DNA of 64,000 nt from Trebouxia sp. TZW2008 (taxonomy: Eukaryota > Chlorophyta > Trebouxiophyceae > Trebouxiales > Trebouxiaceae): positions 1 to 64,000 of the forward strand of contig BDIU01000008.1 in NCBI GenBank assembly GCA_002118135.1. The letters run 5' to 3'. Below, one piece after another: positions 25,070 through 36,515 of the stretch; the stretch's first letter is position 1; each line of letters begins with the position of its first letter. The notes below the pieces were generated by a model. It was not told the DNA's origin, did no database searches, and was given only the letters and a program-made list of their open reading frames with translations. The translations under genes and the position numbers were made by a program.

Positions 25070-28000
25070 TCAGTCCTCCAAGAAATTGCTCAATGCGTTG
25101 AGCTTGTTCAGTATGCTCAAAGCTTGACTGTGTACAGCTTGGTCGATGCTCTGCCTCAAGGGACCCTGTAGCAGTACATGCACAGCGGCTTGGCTGATGC
25201 GCACTCGCCCCATCAAGCTATTTGCAACATCCTGCTCATCTGTTTTCAGTGCCTGCAAGCCAAACACCAGCAGTGTGTCAGATCCAGGTCAAGAACTACT
25301 TGCCAAGGCAACTGCATGTACGCAAGAGCAGACTAGTATGTCTGCACAGTGTCACGAGTAGTTCTGCAGATGGCTTTCAGGTCAACCCAAAGTAATCTGC
25401 AGAACTGCTGACATGCATATCAGAGATACTTGGCAGTCAACTTTGTACAAGGACATCTCCGTCCTCCATGTCCAATATACTTGGTGTAGGTTAGCACATG
25501 ATCAAACTGGTTGGAGACAGTTGATTGCTTCTGTACGTACCTAGATGGGCCTGCTGAGCCTGCCTAGCACAGGTTTACAATGAATGAATGAATGCATATC
25601 AGTGCTCTACACTGCACCCACAGAACACATGCCAGGTGTGAAACGCAAAGAGACAGACTGAAACCTGCAGAACAGAGAGTAGCAACCTAGGTGCAGGGCA
25701 CTTGGCTTATGCAGCACATATCAGGTGTTGAACCAAACAATAACAATTCAAACGGTGCCAAAAAGGGACCAGTATTCTGGATGCAGGAGGCTTGGCTCAT
25801 GCAACCCATGACAGGTCCTGGAGATCAACATATGCAAGCAGCATGCAAGCAAGATTCTGCCAAAAGGAGAGTAGCAACCTGGGTCCAAGCTGCATGCAGC
25901 AGGCTGTTAGGTCTCACGTAAGTCATCTTGCATGTACTCAGTATCAAATCAAACACACACAAGCAGAGTCCTGTGAGAGAGAGCAGGTAGCAACCTGAGT
26001 GCAGGACACTTTGCTCATGCAACATATGCTGATTGTCAAACCACACAGGATGGGTGTCATATCAAACACATACATGGGATTCCTACAAAACAGAGGGTAG
26101 CGACGCGGGCGCAAGCTGCATGCAGCAGACTGTACCAGTTGTGCAAGTGGTGGTTCAGCAAGGCACGTGTGTTCAAAACAGAGAGTAGCAATCTGACGGG
26201 TGTTGAGCTGAGCAGATGCAGTCAGAGCCTTGCAAGACAGGAAGTAGCAACCTGGGTGCAAGCTGCATGCAGCAGACTGTTCCAGTTGTGCAGGTAGTGG
26301 TTCAGTAAGGCACAGTCTTACAAAACAGACAGTAGCAACCTTGGTGCTGGACACTTTGCCCATGCAATGCATAACTGGTGTCAAACCAAACAAGCAAAAA
26401 CACTGCAAAGGAAAGTAGCAACCTGGGTGCAAGCTGCATGGAGCAGGCTGTTCCAGTTGTGCAGGTGGTGATTCAGCAAGGCAGGCGGGAAGCCAATGTA
26501 CAGATTGCTGGCCTCTGCCAGGGAGAAGCCTGTGCTAATGGTCCAGTGATACACTGCTCCCTGCACACCACAGTAGCCTTGGTGAAATGAAAAGAAAACA
26601 TGAAGTCTATGCCCTTTGGCGTCATAGCACAAGCCTCTGTCCACAGAGGCAGCCTGGGACCTTGGTGTTGCTGGAGACGCTCAATGATCATGCTGAGTGT
26701 CAAAGGTGTCACTGTGGTGATGGCCACAGCGGACACAGCTGCCTGGGCGCCACAACAGTCTTGTATTACATGCAAGCCTGACCAACCGCAATACATGATA
26801 GTGCCGATGGCCAACGTTGTACATGGCCCTCTGTCGCCTACATCAGTCTCACATGGTGCACGTGCTGCTTGAATTACTCACAGCATCTCGTTCCCGACAC
26901 CACAAACATTTTACAGTGCCTTGACGCTGCTGTGCATACTTGCACAGGGGCTCAGCTATCTGACTTTGTCTGCTTCAAACAGCACCAACAATCAGGGAAG
27001 TTGCTTCTCAAGTTCCATGCATATGAACCATTAGCTGAGATGAAATTGTCGTTGGATGCTTTTAGAAGCCCAGCAAACAACAAGGTCGCTGAGTCAAGGA
27101 CAAAGCTGTCAGCAGAAAAGTTGCTCGCAGGGTATGTGAGGACAGCATAGCCAGGCATCTGCAGGAAGCGCTGGACCCCCATTTCCTCCAGCAGTGGCAG
27201 AGGCAGGTTGCAGTACAGGTGCTTGGCTGTCAGTGACACCACAGCTGTGGACCCATTATTAGATGCTTTCACAAGAGCACATGCCTAGCAAGCATGGGTA
27301 CTAAGCCCTTTTTGATTCAAGGACAAGTCAGCAGCAAATGCACTAAAAATGACAGGGTATGTGAGGACAGCATAACCAGGCATCTGCAGGAAGCGCTTGA
27401 CCCACAGTTTCTTCAGCAGTGGCAGGGGCAAATTGCAGTACAGATACTTGGCTGTCAGAGACCACATGTCATAATGCACCAATCATCAGACGCTTTCACA
27501 AGAACGCATCCCCGGCAAACAGCTTGTGGCTGAGTGCTTCTTGATTCAAACACTAAGCTGACAGCAAACCCACTGGAAAGGACTGCTTACAGGATACGTC
27601 AGGACAGCATAGCCAGGCATCTGCAGGAAGCGCTTGACCCCCAGTTTCTTCAGCAGTGGCAAAGGCAGGTTGCAGTACAGGTGCTTGGCTGTCAGTGATG
27701 CCACAGCTGTGGAGCCATTCAGCTGCTGCAAAGCTGCCACAAAGTCTGCTGCACTTGCCGCTGGGACAACATACCTGCAACCAAGCCAGACTGGTGTATA
27801 TGCGCTACAATATCATTGGCTTGTTGCAGCTGCAGATAGTTGAAAATTGCTAAACACCTTGATTCTGATGGCTGTCAGTGCAAATGGGGCACACAACTAT
27901 TGCAGATGCAGTGATGCTGATGCATACAGCTGGCAGCTATATAATTATGTGTCAGTAGTCAAGATATGCAGCATTCAGATGTAACAGCATGCTAGTGGTA

Positions 28001-31000
28001 TCAATGCTTGACAAGCTCTGCTAGCAGTCGCTTGAAGCTAGAGCTGTTTTGTACTGCAGCTTAGTACATGAAACCAGTAGAGCTTGCTGAGAGTGTTCAG
28101 TATTGGGAGCAAGGTGGCTTATGATCTCAACAGCTCACAGATCTGATGATGAGTTGACCCGAGACTCACCAGATCTTTGGAGCGCCATATGACATGACAT
28201 TGTAGGCGCCAAGCAGGCAGTCCTCCACGTGAAAGTTGGTCCGGGTGAACAGGGCACTCAATATGGCCAAGCCTCCATTCACACCTGTCACACACAATCA
28301 AGCTGAACATAGACAGCATGGACATGCGCTGAGTTGCTCCGACTATGTTTCCAAGGCTTACACACTTGAGCAACTGCAGACCTCAGGGCATTGCAAACTG
28401 AATGCATGACAATCAGTGGATAAAGTACAGGTGATGTATGTGGCTTGCAAACCAAGCATACAGCAAACCTGTTGCTCAGGGCTCTGATGGCACCAATATG
28501 CAGATTTCTGACCACTGCAGGAGTTTCTGGTGCACAGACCTGTCAGAGTGGTGGCAGGCTGTTGTTCTGATGGCAGTGAGTCATAGACACACCACAGCCT
28601 GCATCACAACAGGCAAGTGCACTGGCTGATGCACAGCTGCAGACTGTAAGCAATCACGTGAAGGCTCCTGAAGAGAATGGTGTGCAGTGAGACCTGTCAG
28701 ATCGGTGGCACGCTCTTGTTGCCGATGGCAGTGAGCTAAAGAGGCACCATAGCCCTGCTGCAGTCCTGAGGAGTGTGCAGAATGACTGCACTGCTGCAAG
28801 GGCAAAGCTGTAAGCAAACAAATGACAGCTCCTAAAATTAGCCGTGTGCAGTCAGACCTGTTAGATTGGTGGCAGGCTGTTGCAGCTGATGGCACTGAGC
28901 CAGAGAAGCATCACAGCCGTCATCACAATAAGCAAGTCAGCGCAAAATCTGCTGAAAACTCCTAGCAAGAAACAAGCAAGAGGCAGCTATCAACAGGTGC
29001 CTGTTGGTCACGGAGCCGCTCTGAGTCAGACCTGTGAGATTCGTAGCAGGCTGTTGCAGCTGATGGCACTGAGCCAGAGAAGCATCACAGCCGTCATCAC
29101 GACAGGCAGGCAAGCACACAGTCTGCTGAAAAGTGATAGCAGGAACAAGCAAGAGACAGCTATCAACAGCTGCCTGTGAATCACAGAGCCGCTCTGAGTC
29201 AGACCTGTCAGATTGGTAGCAGGCTGTTGCAGCTGATGGCACTGAGCCAGAGAGGCGCCACAGCCGTCATCACAGCAGGCAAGTGCAGTGGCTGATGCAC
29301 TGCTCCAGTCTTGAGGGGTGTAGGGGAACCCAGCAGGGATGATGGCCTCACCCCACACTCCCCCTGCACAAAGCAGAGTGGGTCGAGTGTAAGATGCAAA
29401 TCTGGTACTGGTTTGAGTTTTGCCCGTGTGGTGTTTTGCACGACAAGCAAAGAAAAGTTTTTTCTTGAAGTTCAGCTTTACTCCAGTCCTGTCTTTGGAT
29501 CATTGCTGGCAACATATGTCTGCTTCAGACACATAGTGGACACCTTGTTGGCATCAGTGACAAATGCCAGCAATGGCAGCTCAGCAACTCCTTCGTACGT
29601 CACAAGCGTACAGCCAAAGCATTGATCAAGGCTTCTTGCAGTACGTGCACTGTCATCACTCCTACGTGTCTAGAGCAGGTGACAGTTGGCACGTCTGGCG
29701 CGGCTTTCATTGGCATTTCATTGACCAAAATGGATAAACACATCAAAATAGGGGGCAGTCACCTGCACGGGTAGGCAGGGCTGGCACGCAGGGGCTACCC
29801 CGTCCTGCCCTGCCTTCAAATAGACTTGCATCTACTTGCATGGCAAAGGGGTGAGAGGTCACGTGGGAATTGTAACCTGTATGTATGGGCAGGCGTGCAG
29901 CAGGCTGGCATGCATGAGGGGTGTGGGGGAGGGTTTGAGGGGTTCACCTGCATGGGTGGGCAGTGGTGCATCAGGGCTGGCAAGCAAGAGGGGTGTGGGG
30001 AAGGGTTGAGGGGGTCACCTGCATGGTTGGGCTGGGGTGCATCAGGGCTGGCAAGCAAGAGGGGTGTGGGGAGGCGTTGAGTGGGTCACCTGCATGGGTG
30101 GGCAGGGGTGCATCAGGGCTGGCATGCAGGGAGGGCCCAGCACGATCTTGCCCTGACCCCAAGGCAGACTCGCACTTACTCACATCCACCTGTACAGCAC
30201 ACATGGTAGGCATGAGAGGCAGGTGACTAATCACAACTATCTGTTCAACATGCAAGGTGAACATGTGGGGCAAGTGACATTGTAGATGATTGCGTGCATA
30301 GCATACATGCTTGAAATTTATTGTGCGCTCTAAGGCTTTACATGGATGTATACTTCCTTCCATATCTGGACGGGTTGTATACCAGACATGTGGCAAACAT
30401 GTGCCAGCGTGCACCAAGGATGCATCTTTGGCATTTGCTATTCAGATGATTGATTGAACTTGATGCACAGCCCCTTGCTTGATGTATAGATACATGCAAG
30501 TCAGAGCACTACAGGCAGCAGGCCTGTGCACCAGGGGAAAGCTGAAGTGGGGAGTGTGGGGTGGGGTGGGGTGGCGGGGGGGATGGTGGTGCTTCTTGCC
30601 TGGTGTGCATATGGGACATGGGCTTGTGCCGCAGGGGAGGGTAGGTCCCCCGTGACCCACGCTGCCAGCAGAGACTCCACCACACAGCTGTAGTCAACTG
30701 GATCATTTGCCTTCAGATCCCAGTCAATCTGCACATGCAACTACTTGTTGATGACTGAACAATATACTTTGCGGGTGCGCATGAACGCGCCGAATTTGTG
30801 CAATTACCAGCAAGATCGCGACAGCGAAGGCTGGAACACTGCTACCAATCGGTTAAGCACAGCTGATTCAGGTTTTGTGCGTACTGATACAGATTCACAG
30901 CACTGCACTGCACTGCACAGCTCCAAAAGCACAGCTGAACGCTCTTGTCAACCCCAGAAAAGCTTGTTGGAAAACTTTGTCCCTCTTCACTTTGTTCACA

Positions 31001-34000
31001 CCTGACAATCACTTAGGCTTATCCTCTCACGCTGTGAAACAAAAGAGCTCAAGATCAGAGCAGAACAGCTTGTTGTTGATCACAAGGCTGCTGTCACACC
31101 TCAAGACTGGCTGCGCAGCGGTGCATGTGAGGAAACAGTACCTTCATGGCCAACTCAGCAGCACCTCCCACATTGCATAGCTCTCTTAACACAGCTGGAC
31201 ATGCTTGTCACTGACAGAGTCTGCAAAAGCTTTGTGCCCCCCTTCACAAGTGTAAGCCTGACTGCCCCACTGATACATCTGAGAGGCTCATACCTCAAGA
31301 CTGGCGGCCCACTGCTACATCTGGGGAAACAGCGCCTAGACAGCCCGCAATCTGCTTGCAGCCAAGTTTTGCATAGCTCTTACAGCACAGCTGAACACTG
31401 TTGTCATCCGCAGAAATAGTTTATTTGTGCTTCTTCACACCTGTAAGCCTGACTGCCCACTGATACGCTTGAGAGGTTCATACCTCAAGACTGGTGGCCC
31501 ATTGGTGCATTTTGGGAAACAGCGCTTTCACAGCCAGCTCAGCAGCGCCACCCACATCACAGAAGTCTGCAGTGCTGGCGTCTGTGCGCGGCTGTGAGGA
31601 GCGCATCCAGGCTGAGCTGGTCTGTTGGTCACATCTCATCCTCACTCCAGGATTGCGCACCATGCTTGCCTCCCGCTGCCCCTGTGAGTCAACACCAACA
31701 GCTTCTATCTGAACTTACTGAAAAGCACAACCATGCTGTGCTGGACTGCTGGTCACGCCTCATCCTCACTCCAGGGTTACGCACCATGCTTGCCTCACGC
31801 TGGCGCAATGATGTTTTACAGCCAGCACTGCTTGACTGTTGAACCTTTCTGATGTGACTTGCTGACCGAGTCATGTCAGAAGCAAAATATTGATTGTTTG
31901 TCAAAGTCTCTGTACATAACCCCCTGATTGGGTGACCAAGACAGTAAAAAGCGATCGAGTGATTGTGACATTCATTGATTGATCATTTGATTGCAAAATA
32001 GACAGTGGATGCATGTTAATTTTGGTGGCTGTGTGAAAATACGCTTCACAATATATGCTTGCCAATGTGATGTGTGGGCAGAAGTGTGTCCAGGAAATTC
32101 ACACATGTAGGGTCTCCCATTTGAATACTACATTCTACCTCTGAATTGTAGGGTTTTGGTGATCTTTAATGTGATCTCACCATGTCATGGAAAGGCCCTT
32201 GCAGCACCAGCAGGTGGTCATCCTGCTCCGACTTTGGGGCATGCTTCCTGAGCAGCCCCATTAGCTCAATAGCTGACCGTGCATTGTGCTGTAGCAGTTG
32301 CACTGACGACTGTCTTGTCAATTCTTGCAAGTCCAGGCTGTGCTGGAGCAACCGCTGCTGGACCGCTGGGCTGTCAACGTGCTCAAAAGCAACCAGCAGG
32401 GCAAACAGCCCCTGCATGGCTTTGCTGGTACCTATATGACAAGAACACGAGTGTCTGGCAAGCAACAGCAGCATGAGTGGTTACGACGGTGCTACAGCAG
32501 CAGCAGCTGGATTGCTCGACTGTCAACATGCTCAAAGGCCACCATCAGGGCAAATAGCCCCTGCATGACTTTACAGATGCCTGCACAGTGCAACACACAA
32601 AATTTGCTGCTATTCACATGAGTTGCTGTCACGCAACAGCAGCATGAGTGGTTGCTGTCGATGCTGCTGCAGCAGAATGCCACATGAGTTGAGAAATTTG
32701 ACAGGAATAGTGAGAGTCACAACTGCATTTAGACACTTTCAGTACAGAGAAACTTCAAGCAAAGAGGGCAGGAGGGCAGCGACAGCCAAGTCTCATGCGT
32801 CTGGACACAAATTCGCCGTTGACAGGCTTACACGCCCAGGCCAAGTACCTTTCGGATGATGACCTGTTCTTCTGTCTCTCAGAAAGCTCCTGTACACCTC
32901 CCGCTGTTGAGGGGCAACTGTGCTTCTGACTGTATCTCTGACAGGTTCGGGACTCAGTTGATGTGGAGCTCCATACATCACCTGCACATTCAATGTAGAA
33001 TGCCAGAGTAGGTGAAAGCTAGACATGGGTCAGGGACAGTGGAATGAATGACAACTCATGCAGAGCTCGAAATGCACACACATCCCCATCCACTAGTGCT
33101 CATCCTTTGAAAAGACGAGCAGAACCTGTATCATTACTATACAGCCACAATTGGTACTGATCAGTGCTTGAGAACTTAGTCAGACAGATCAAACACTGTA
33201 TGCCTGAGAGCCAATGCATCAGCAGATACAAAAAGCAGCGTCTGTAGCATCTAGCTGGTACATATGCTCTGCATATTCATGCCATGTCAGCTGGTGGCCA
33301 AATCTCCACATGTTGACCCATTTGCAGGTGACAGGCAGCCGTTGATCAAAGCTCACAACTTGAAAATGGTTATGGCTGGGGCAAGTGACAGCTCAATTGC
33401 AATGTGCAGCCAATGCCAATGCCAGCGCCACTGCCAATTCCAAAGTCAAAGTCAAAGTCAACATCAGTGTCAATGTACATGTCCATGTCCATGTCAATGT
33501 CAATGTCAATGTCAATGTCAATGTCAATGTCAATGTCAATGTCAATGTCAATGTCAATGTCAATGTGGCCTCACCTGTAAAGTGCAGCTGGTGCTGGCAT
33601 CTGATGCAGCACCTTCCAGTGGCAAAGGCGCTGGAGTGGCACTTGATTGCTGTCCTTGCAACCGCTCCTCTTCTGCACAGGTGACACCTTGTCCATACTG
33701 TGCTCATATGCATACAGGGAGGAGTATGACATGCATACTTGCATGTGCCAGCAATTGGTGAACAGGCAGCACAGCAGGAGGATCAGTACTTTTGCATGGA
33801 TTTTGCTAGTGAAATGCTTTTGAGTGCTTCTGTGCCAGGCCATTCTCTACCATTTTCTATGCAAATGGCTTTGGACATAATTGTGTGGAGGCAATATTCT
33901 GCTTCTGACAGCACCCAGCAGGGCAATGGCAGGCCACAAGCAGGCATGCAAGGATGCTGATGATCATGATGTTGTTAGCTAGGCAATTGTGTGATATTGT

Positions 34001-35540
34001 TAGTTGTAATGTTGTTGATTAGATATGTAGTACCTTGCTCAACACCAGAGGCCTGGTAGGGGGCACCCAATGTGTCTTGCCTAAGCTGCTCAATGCTGGA
34101 CATACAAGACAGTGCCTGTTGCTGGCTGATCTGCCCATTGACCAAAGGTTCAGCTGCGTCTCGCATGGACTGTAAGTTTTGCTGTTGTGAACAAGCAGCC
34201 TGAGCATACAATGGCTGCACTGGACTGTCCACATACTGAGCGGGCACAATCTCTGGTGCAGGCTTAGGTGTGGCGACTGTTGGTGTACTTCTGCTGATGT
34301 GCATGCTGTGCATGCTGCGCTGCTGCCTGATTTGATCAAGCGCTGGAGGACACATCAGGGGGATGTGTCGTGCAATCTGGCTTGAACTGATTGGCAAAGC
34401 GTTGGCGCGCATGTACTCAAGATCCTGGATGCTGCAACTTGACTCATTGTATTGAGACGTCGTGGATTGGACAGGAATCTGTGTCCATTGTGCCCCTCTG
34501 TGGTGACAGCATTGCTGGTGGGCTTGCTCAGCCAATGTGATAGCATCAGGCGAGCAGGGATACACTGTATCTTGGTGACAATTCTGCCCAACCAGTGGGC
34601 TACTGTCAGGCGGGCAAGGATATATGTTATCTAGCTTGCGCTTCCTGTTTGGTTTGCTATGTGCTACTGCTTGATGTTTGGCTGGGCATGGCTGGGATGC
34701 AGCCTGCAAGTTCAGATGAATCCTCTTGTCATCGGCTGACCATGGGTTGTGTGTGTACAAGGTAGGCAGGCAAAGTGTTCTGGCAGGTTTGTTGACTGCT
34801 GCTTACCTGATGACTGCACCCATCTGAGGCGTTCATGCTGATGTCCAAAGACTGCTCACCAGTTGAGCATATGTCAATCTGGCTGAAGCAAGAAGGAGTT
34901 GGGGTGTTGACTTCTAATCTACTTTGTGTCTGGAGCTGCTCTGGGTGGTCTGAGTAACTTGCTGCATGTTTGCTTCCAGGACCTGGCGTGCAGACAAGCA
35001 GAGTTGTTTTAAAAAAGCTTAACAGCTCAGTTTTGGACGATGCGCGTCTGTATGAAACATCGTCAAGCGCCGGCGTATCAGAGGCATGCGCGACCTTGAA
35101 CGGGCTTTACACTGATCTTGAGTCTCACCTCTGCCAGCGAGGTCACATTGCGCATCACGAGCCACGCTTGTACGCTCTATCGACACAGATACTCCCGTGA
35201 GTAGCTCGCTTGTCGGACTGACCGGAGAGGGACTGGGCACTGCGAAGGGGGGCAGTCAGATCGGAAAGTTGTGGAGATCAAGCAGACTGTCGGCGCAAGA
35301 CGCGTTTCGGGTGTAAAGCTTGCATTGAGGTACGACATCTGCTCGTTCACGGTCGCAGTCCTTTCCCACATTACCTGTGAGCAGAGGAGTATCGGATGGA
35401 GAGATAATGTCTACGTCCTCGTCGTAGTCGACTTGCACGGTGCCTTCGAGCAATCTCGGCGTGAGGCAGGCCACTTGATCGTGCGCTAGCATGCCTATGT
35501 GATCTTCTGCAGCAGACCGCGATTTACCCGCCGTTGCCAT
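25070..35540 (-). CDS. JmjC-domain protein, putative histone lysine demethylase
   Basis: Nuclear Fe(II)/2-oxoglutarate hydroxylase of the JmjC type. Exon 1 (35540-35375, MATAGKSRSAAED) and exon 2 (35239-35129) join in phase. A long disordered exon at about 34740-34030 carries a basic NRKRK signal. A JmjN-like stretch WGEAIIPAGFPYTPQDW is near 29350-29290. The JmjC core is GGLAILSALFTRTNFHVEDC (iron ligands HVE) and VMSYGAPKIW at about 28290-28172, then YVVPAASAADF through LPLPLLKKLGVKRFL and QMPGYAVLTYP at about 27777-27590. GAVYHWTISTGFSLAEASN (third ligand His) is at about 26563-26424. The terminal exon (about 25252-25070) ends NKLNALSNFLED. Helical stretches of unknown type lie at 32430-32180 and 30730-30600. 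Many exon copies crowd the introns. The domain call is good; the full exon chain and the target residue are unresolved. Confidence 0.72.
25480..25597 (+). mobile_element. LINE-type dispersed repeat, short 3'-end copy with (GAAT)n tail
   Basis: Matches the 3' UTR of the 14755-15065 element: GGTTGGAGACAGTTGATTGC, then GGGCCTGCTGAGCCTGCCTA. It ends in a clean TGAATGAATGAATG tail, typical of a non-LTR insertion. Confidence 0.6.
25680..26360 (-). repeat. Array of copies of a JmjC-gene exon end
   Basis: Four or more copies of the HNWNSLLHAACTQ exon end plus its donor region, marked by GTAGCAACCTGGGTGCAAGC on the plus strand. Examples are near 25693, 25878, 26095, 26240 and 26330; the functional-looking unit is at 26410-26500. 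Confidence 0.8.
26588..26655 (+). repeat. Short hairpin repeat family, copy C
   Basis: Contains GAAGTCTATGCCCTTTGGCG and an AGCCTCTGTCCACAGAGGCA hairpin. It lies in an intron or exon flank of the JmjC gene and is related to the copies at 23321 and 45310. Confidence 0.65.
27135..27490 (-). repeat. Two downstream copies of the JmjC exon LPLPLLKKLGVKRFLQMPGY
   Basis: The functional exon lies at 27777-27590. Copies at about 27485-27348 and 27270-27135 keep the TAKHLYCNLPLPLL to GYAVLTYP coding region largely open. They lack the exon's 5' third. The period is about 230-240 bp. Confidence 0.88.
28550..29200 (-). repeat. Copies of the segment following the JmjN-like exon
   Basis: At least four related units on the minus strand near 29200, 29030, 28860 and 28700, with a fragment at 28560. 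They are recognisable by GCAGGCTGTTGCAGCTGATG and a CAGACCTGT(C/G)AGATT(G/C) motif on the plus strand. They vary in length (about 160-190 bp) and have mostly lost an open frame. Confidence 0.75.
29919..30130. repeat. 70-bp minisatellite, three units plus flanking partials
   Basis: Units start at 29919, 29989 and 30059, each beginning GAGGGGTGTGGGG and containing CACCTGCATGG and GTGCATCAGGGCTGGCA. On the minus strand every unit ends in CCCATGCAG followed by GTGA, which resembles a splice acceptor. Degenerate partial units flank it at about 29760-29918. It lies within the JmjC gene span. Confidence 0.9.
31090..31660 (-). repeat. Three copies of an exon encoding GGAAELAVKALFP
   Basis: Copies at about 31610-31480, 31395-31290 and 31180-31095 on the minus strand. 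The first and third remain open: DVGGAAELAVKALFPKMHQ versus VGGAAELAMKVLFPHMHR. The middle one is decayed. All lie within the JmjC gene span. Confidence 0.78.
31905..31998 (+). repeat. Dispersed repeat family with CCCCTGTTGGGT-like core, copy 2
   Basis: Contains AACCCCCTGATTGGGTGACC, AAGACAGT and an ATTGATTGATCATTTGATTG tail. Same family as 17085 and 43070. Confidence 0.6.
32500..32580 (-). repeat. Partial copy of the exon encoding MQGLFALLVAFEHVDS
   Basis: The parent exon at about 32430-32180 encodes MQGLFALLVAFEHVDSPAVQ. The copy, upstream in sense, reads VMQGLFALMVAFEHVDSRAI and then diverges. Spacing is about 155 bp. Confidence 0.8.
33421..33563. repeat. Hexanucleotide repeat (TGTCAA)n with variants
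   Basis: About 20 units of TGTCAA/TGTCCA flanked by decaying variants. It is open in several frames, but only because the unit has no stop, so the apparent repeat peptides are not evidence for coding. It lies inside the JmjC gene span. Confidence 0.95.
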
Positions 35541-35796
35541 GCTGTGCTGTGCTCTGAGTGCGAAAGACTCACGAGGTCGTTCGTCTGCAGCTGGTGAGGG
35601 TGACTCATCTGCGACAGGCGAGATTTGAATGCGTGAACAAATTTTCTGCAAAAGTCCTGCAACTCTAGCGTTTCTGTGCAGCGTCGTCGCGGCTGATCCT
35701 GTCGCATTTGCATCTCAGACTTACACAGCCACGAAGGCAATTTGAGAGCTGAAGCGACACACACAGAATCGACCCTGATACTGGCGAGTGCTCTGG
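35541..35796. promoter_or_regulatory. Divergent promoter region JmjC / MYCBP
   Basis: A 256-bp gap between divergent start codons, holding both 5' leaders. Inferred from position only. Confidence 0.55.
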
Positions 35797-36322
35797 ATGG
35801 CAACAAACAAGAAGGAAGCTTTCCGGCAGTACCTCGAAGCAGCTGGCGTTTTGGACACAATCACAAAGAGTAAGGGACGTCTTGTTGCCATAAGCAGGTC
35901 GAGCCAAGCAAGTAAACAGACCTATTTTTCTGTGCAGTTCTTGTCAGCCTATATGAGGAGCCTGAGCGACCAAAAAATGCAATCGAGTAAGCCACTTTTG
36001 ACATACTCATATTCCGCTAGTTATTCAAGGCTGCACAAGTTCGCTCTGACATAGAATATCATAAATGCAGCTACATCAAGGGCCTACTTGGAGGCCCGAC
36101 TCCTGCTGAGTTTGAGAGCCTCAAGCAAGAAAAGGAAGATCTGAAGCAGCAATTAGAAGCTACCAAGAAACAGCTTGAGGAGCTGCAGGTCAGTGTACTT
36201 GCGCGCAGTTATCAACAATTCTCAATGTGAAATCATGCTTGCTGGACAATGAAGAATTTTGCTTTGTGTTGCAGGGTACTTCTGGTGACGCAGCCGTAGC
36301 AAACCCAGAAATCACTAGCTAG
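35797..36322 (+). CDS. MYCBP / FAP174-like small coiled-coil protein
   Basis: Homologue of c-Myc-binding protein (AMY-1). Its Chlamydomonas relative FAP174 sits in the ciliary central apparatus and binds an A-kinase anchoring partner. Exons 35797-35869, 35938-35986, 36071-36188 and 36275-36322 give exactly 95 residues. The signature is FRQYLEAAGVLDTITKILVS followed by LYEEPERPKNAIDYIK. Residues 57-80 form a charged coiled coil (SLKQEKEDLKQQLEATKKQ), and a short Ala-rich tail ends PEITS. Its presence suggests, without proving, that the alga keeps flagellar genes. Divergent from the JmjC gene, convergent with fibrillin. High confidence in family. Confidence 0.92.
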
Positions 36323-36351
36323 CCAGAGTATCATGTAGGACCGCCATAGCA

Positions 36352-36356
36352 TGTAA
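36352..36356 (+). terminator. TGTAA polyadenylation signal of MYCBP homologue
   Basis: TGTAA lies 30 nt after the stop codon, consistent with a chlorophyte poly(A) signal in the 193-bp gap before the convergent fibrillin stop. Confidence 0.55.
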
Positions 36357-36515
36357 CAGCTCTACACCTCACTCGTGTGAACATCAGTATATACAGTAGA
36401 AAGACTATGATTGCCTATCATCAGTGAACACTGCCCACCGGCTTGTCAATGCTGATGCCTCAAAAGCGCTGACTGATTGCTGACTAATAGTGCAGGTGTG
36501 CTAAATATGGGATGC

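Noticed and set aside
29816..30417. Histidine/Pro-rich ORFs on the minus strand as a gene
   Set aside because: They are readings through the 70-bp minisatellite; apparent codons follow the repeat unit.
33385..33713. Long ORFs encoding Val-Asn, Cys-Gln or Leu-Thr repeats
   Set aside because: They arise from the (TGTCAA)n hexanucleotide, which has no stop in several frames; no support as protein.
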